In this document: in pieces, positions 62,917 through 64,000 of the stretch
Layout of the letters: every line of letters starts with the position of its first letter
Numbering within the stretch: position 1 is the first letter of the stretch
Position numbers and translations under genes: made by a program
The notes under the pieces: generated by a model
Databases searched by the model: none
Told to the model about the DNA's origin: nothing
The model's input: the letters and a program-made list of their open reading frames with translations, nothing else
NCBI GenBank assembly: GCA_900169235.1
Contig: FWCC01000403.1
Location: forward strand, 116,844 to 180,843
Reading direction: 5' to 3'
DNA length: 64,000 bases
Source: Zarea fungicola
Taxonomy: Eukaryota; Ascomycota; Sordariomycetes; Hypocreales; Cordycipitaceae

Positions 62917-63855
62917 ATGAAACTGTTAATCGTCTCACTGCTGAGCTACTTTGCGGCCTCTGCCAAGGCAGCAGAGTGTTCTGGTCCTGCCCCTGCGCTT
63001 CCGGGAGAGTTGCTACATGCCTATTGGGATGCTCGCAACGACATGTGCGGAAACGCGAACTGCGCGTACCAGCAGGATTGCCGGGTTACAGTGCCAGCGG
63101 GTGATGCCAATGGGATTCTTTTCGTCACACTGACGCGGTCAAAAGCTCCAGCCGTAGAGGGTTTTATCAACTGCTATGTAAGTACTTTTAAATTCCTTCT
63201 AAAAAAAACATTTCATGGAAACTAATAACTTGTTTATAGAATGCTACAAAGTGAGTCTCTAGTTGCCAAAATACAACATCTCTATCGAACACCCCTAACA
63301 GCAAAAAACAAACAGCAATCTCATCAACCAATGTGTATACGATACACACTTCCTGAATGGTACATGGACGGAGGAGGGCGGCGAGACGTATGAGCTCGAG
63401 TCGGCCTTTGTCTCTACTGATCCGGTGCAAACATCACCGCCTCAGACAGCTCCTCCCACTACGTGCAATGTGGCCAAGTACTGCAGCTACACATACAAAA
63501 ACAACAACTGTGCCATCACGTCATGGTGCGATTCGTGTGACGTTCCCGTCTGTAAGCTTACCCATCTCCAACTCCCCCCTCTACTATACACGGACAAAGT
63601 TATGGATAGCTAATTGTGTTGGGGGGTGTTCTAGTCCACGAATGCGCCATCAACGATTCCTGCCCAGGTGATGCTTCATGCGTTAACAACTTGTGCTGCC
63701 ACGCCGATAAGCTCGCCGGCGGTGCTGCGGATTGTCCCACTACGAATGACCTCCAGCTATGCGGTGGCTACGAGCGTCAGCTTGGAACGGCAAGCACAGC
63801 AGTTTGGGTTCCGCCCATCGGGGATCTTCCATCCAATTTGAAGTGCGGATGCTGA
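62917..63855 (+). CDS. Secreted cysteine-rich protein, 4 exons with an 11-base micro-exon
   Basis: A 242-residue secreted protein. Exons 62917-63177, 63240-63250 (11 bases), 63316-63551, 63635-63855; introns of 62, 65 and 83 bp with GTAAGT/GTGAGT donors and TAG/CAG acceptors; the total is divisible by three. The start at 62917 opens a signal peptide (LLIVSLLSYFAASAKAAE); earlier in-frame codons are not supported. About twenty cysteines follow, including AECSG, DMCGNANCAY, a Thr/Pro/Ser linker (TSPPQTAPPTTC), then CSYTYKNNNCAITSWCDSCD and a C-terminal block (HECAINDSCPGDASCVNNLCC ... KCGC). The cysteine-dense C-terminus may be a disulfide-stabilised domain. No known enzyme motif is recognised. 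Candidate extracellular effector or wall protein, by class only. Confidence 0.78.
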
Positions 63856-63876
63856 AACAGTTGCCGTACCTGTGCC

Positions 63877-63903
63877 AGCACCCACCACTGCGTAGTGGGT
63901 GCT
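63877..63903. other. Strong hairpin in the 3' flank
   Basis: AGCACCCAC (63877-63885) pairs perfectly with GTGGGTGCT (63895-63903); the stem can extend inward with one bulge. It begins 21 bases after the stop codon of the secreted-protein gene and is followed by two copies of (C/G)GTGACCACC. Confidence 0.6.
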
Positions 63904-64000
63904 CCCCACCACGGTGACCACCCCACCGCCGTGACCACCGCGTCGCGCCTTCCTAACCTCAAATTAGAATTAAAAATCAACAACAAATAGGAAAAATATA

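Noticed and set aside
1..64000. CRISPR arrays, bacterial operons, insertion sequences, ribosome binding sites
   Set aside because: Spliceosomal introns and fungal families show a eukaryotic nuclear genome; no regular spacer arrays were seen.

Overview
The window is nuclear DNA of a filamentous ascomycete, most likely a Sordariomycete and probably in Hypocreales. The evidence is spliceosomal introns of 47-123 bp with GTRNGT-type donors, CTAAC-like branch sites and YAG acceptors, together with fungus-only families (Zn2Cys6 regulator, OPT transporter, MCH1-type carrier, fungal ADAM protease, DUF7907-like secreted protein). Genes lie on both strands with no operons. The richness in secreted hydrolases and cysteine-rich proteins fits a host- or litter-associated lifestyle. 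The species itself is inference.

Layout. 0-5.2 kb is an amino-acid use group: a truncated amino-acid permease (-), a divergently placed proline racemase/hydroxyproline epimerase-family gene (+), an ornithine cyclodeaminase/mu-crystallin family gene (+) and a carboxymuconolactone decarboxylase-like gene (+). 5.6-8.1 kb holds an ADAM-type membrane metalloprotease whose signal-peptide exon I could place. 9.5-17.7 kb carries a PPPY-motif protein, a secreted lysine/glycine-repeat protein, a long gene-free stretch, a secreted six-hairpin glycosidase and a secreted lysozyme/lytic-transglycosylase-fold protein. 19.4-23.2 kb has a small NTF2-like protein, a Zn2Cys6 regulator and an NAD-dependent epimerase.

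23.3-30.5 kb is a transposon-relic island. It encloses a large F-box/ankyrin-repeat gene, a second broken ankyrin fragment and a small cysteine-rich secreted protein whose stop codon lies 3 bp from the end of a repeat element. 30.7-36.3 kb has a secreted feruloyl-esterase-like enzyme (3 exons) and an OPT oligopeptide transporter (8 exons). 37.3-48.8 kb has a small coiled-coil protein, two secreted proteins (one DUF7907-like, one with three internal repeats), an APH-like kinase and a divergent pair: HAL2-like phosphatase and a possible OB-fold protein. 49.4-58.5 kb is conserved housekeeping-type territory: F-box protein, MCH1-like carrier, Mre11 nuclease and a single-pass membrane protein. 58.9-62.8 kb is a second repeat-rich island with a broken secreted-protein gene. 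The window closes with a four-exon cysteine-rich secreted protein.

Functionally, three themes stand out. Genes 1-3 look like uptake and conversion of (hydroxy)proline-type amino acids. Many products are secreted or surface proteins (protease, glycosidase, lysozyme-fold, esterase, cysteine-rich proteins). Fast-evolving secreted genes sit inside or against repeat islands, while Mre11 and MCH1 sit in calm sequence. All splice models were worked out by eye and checked for reading frame; no homology search was possible.
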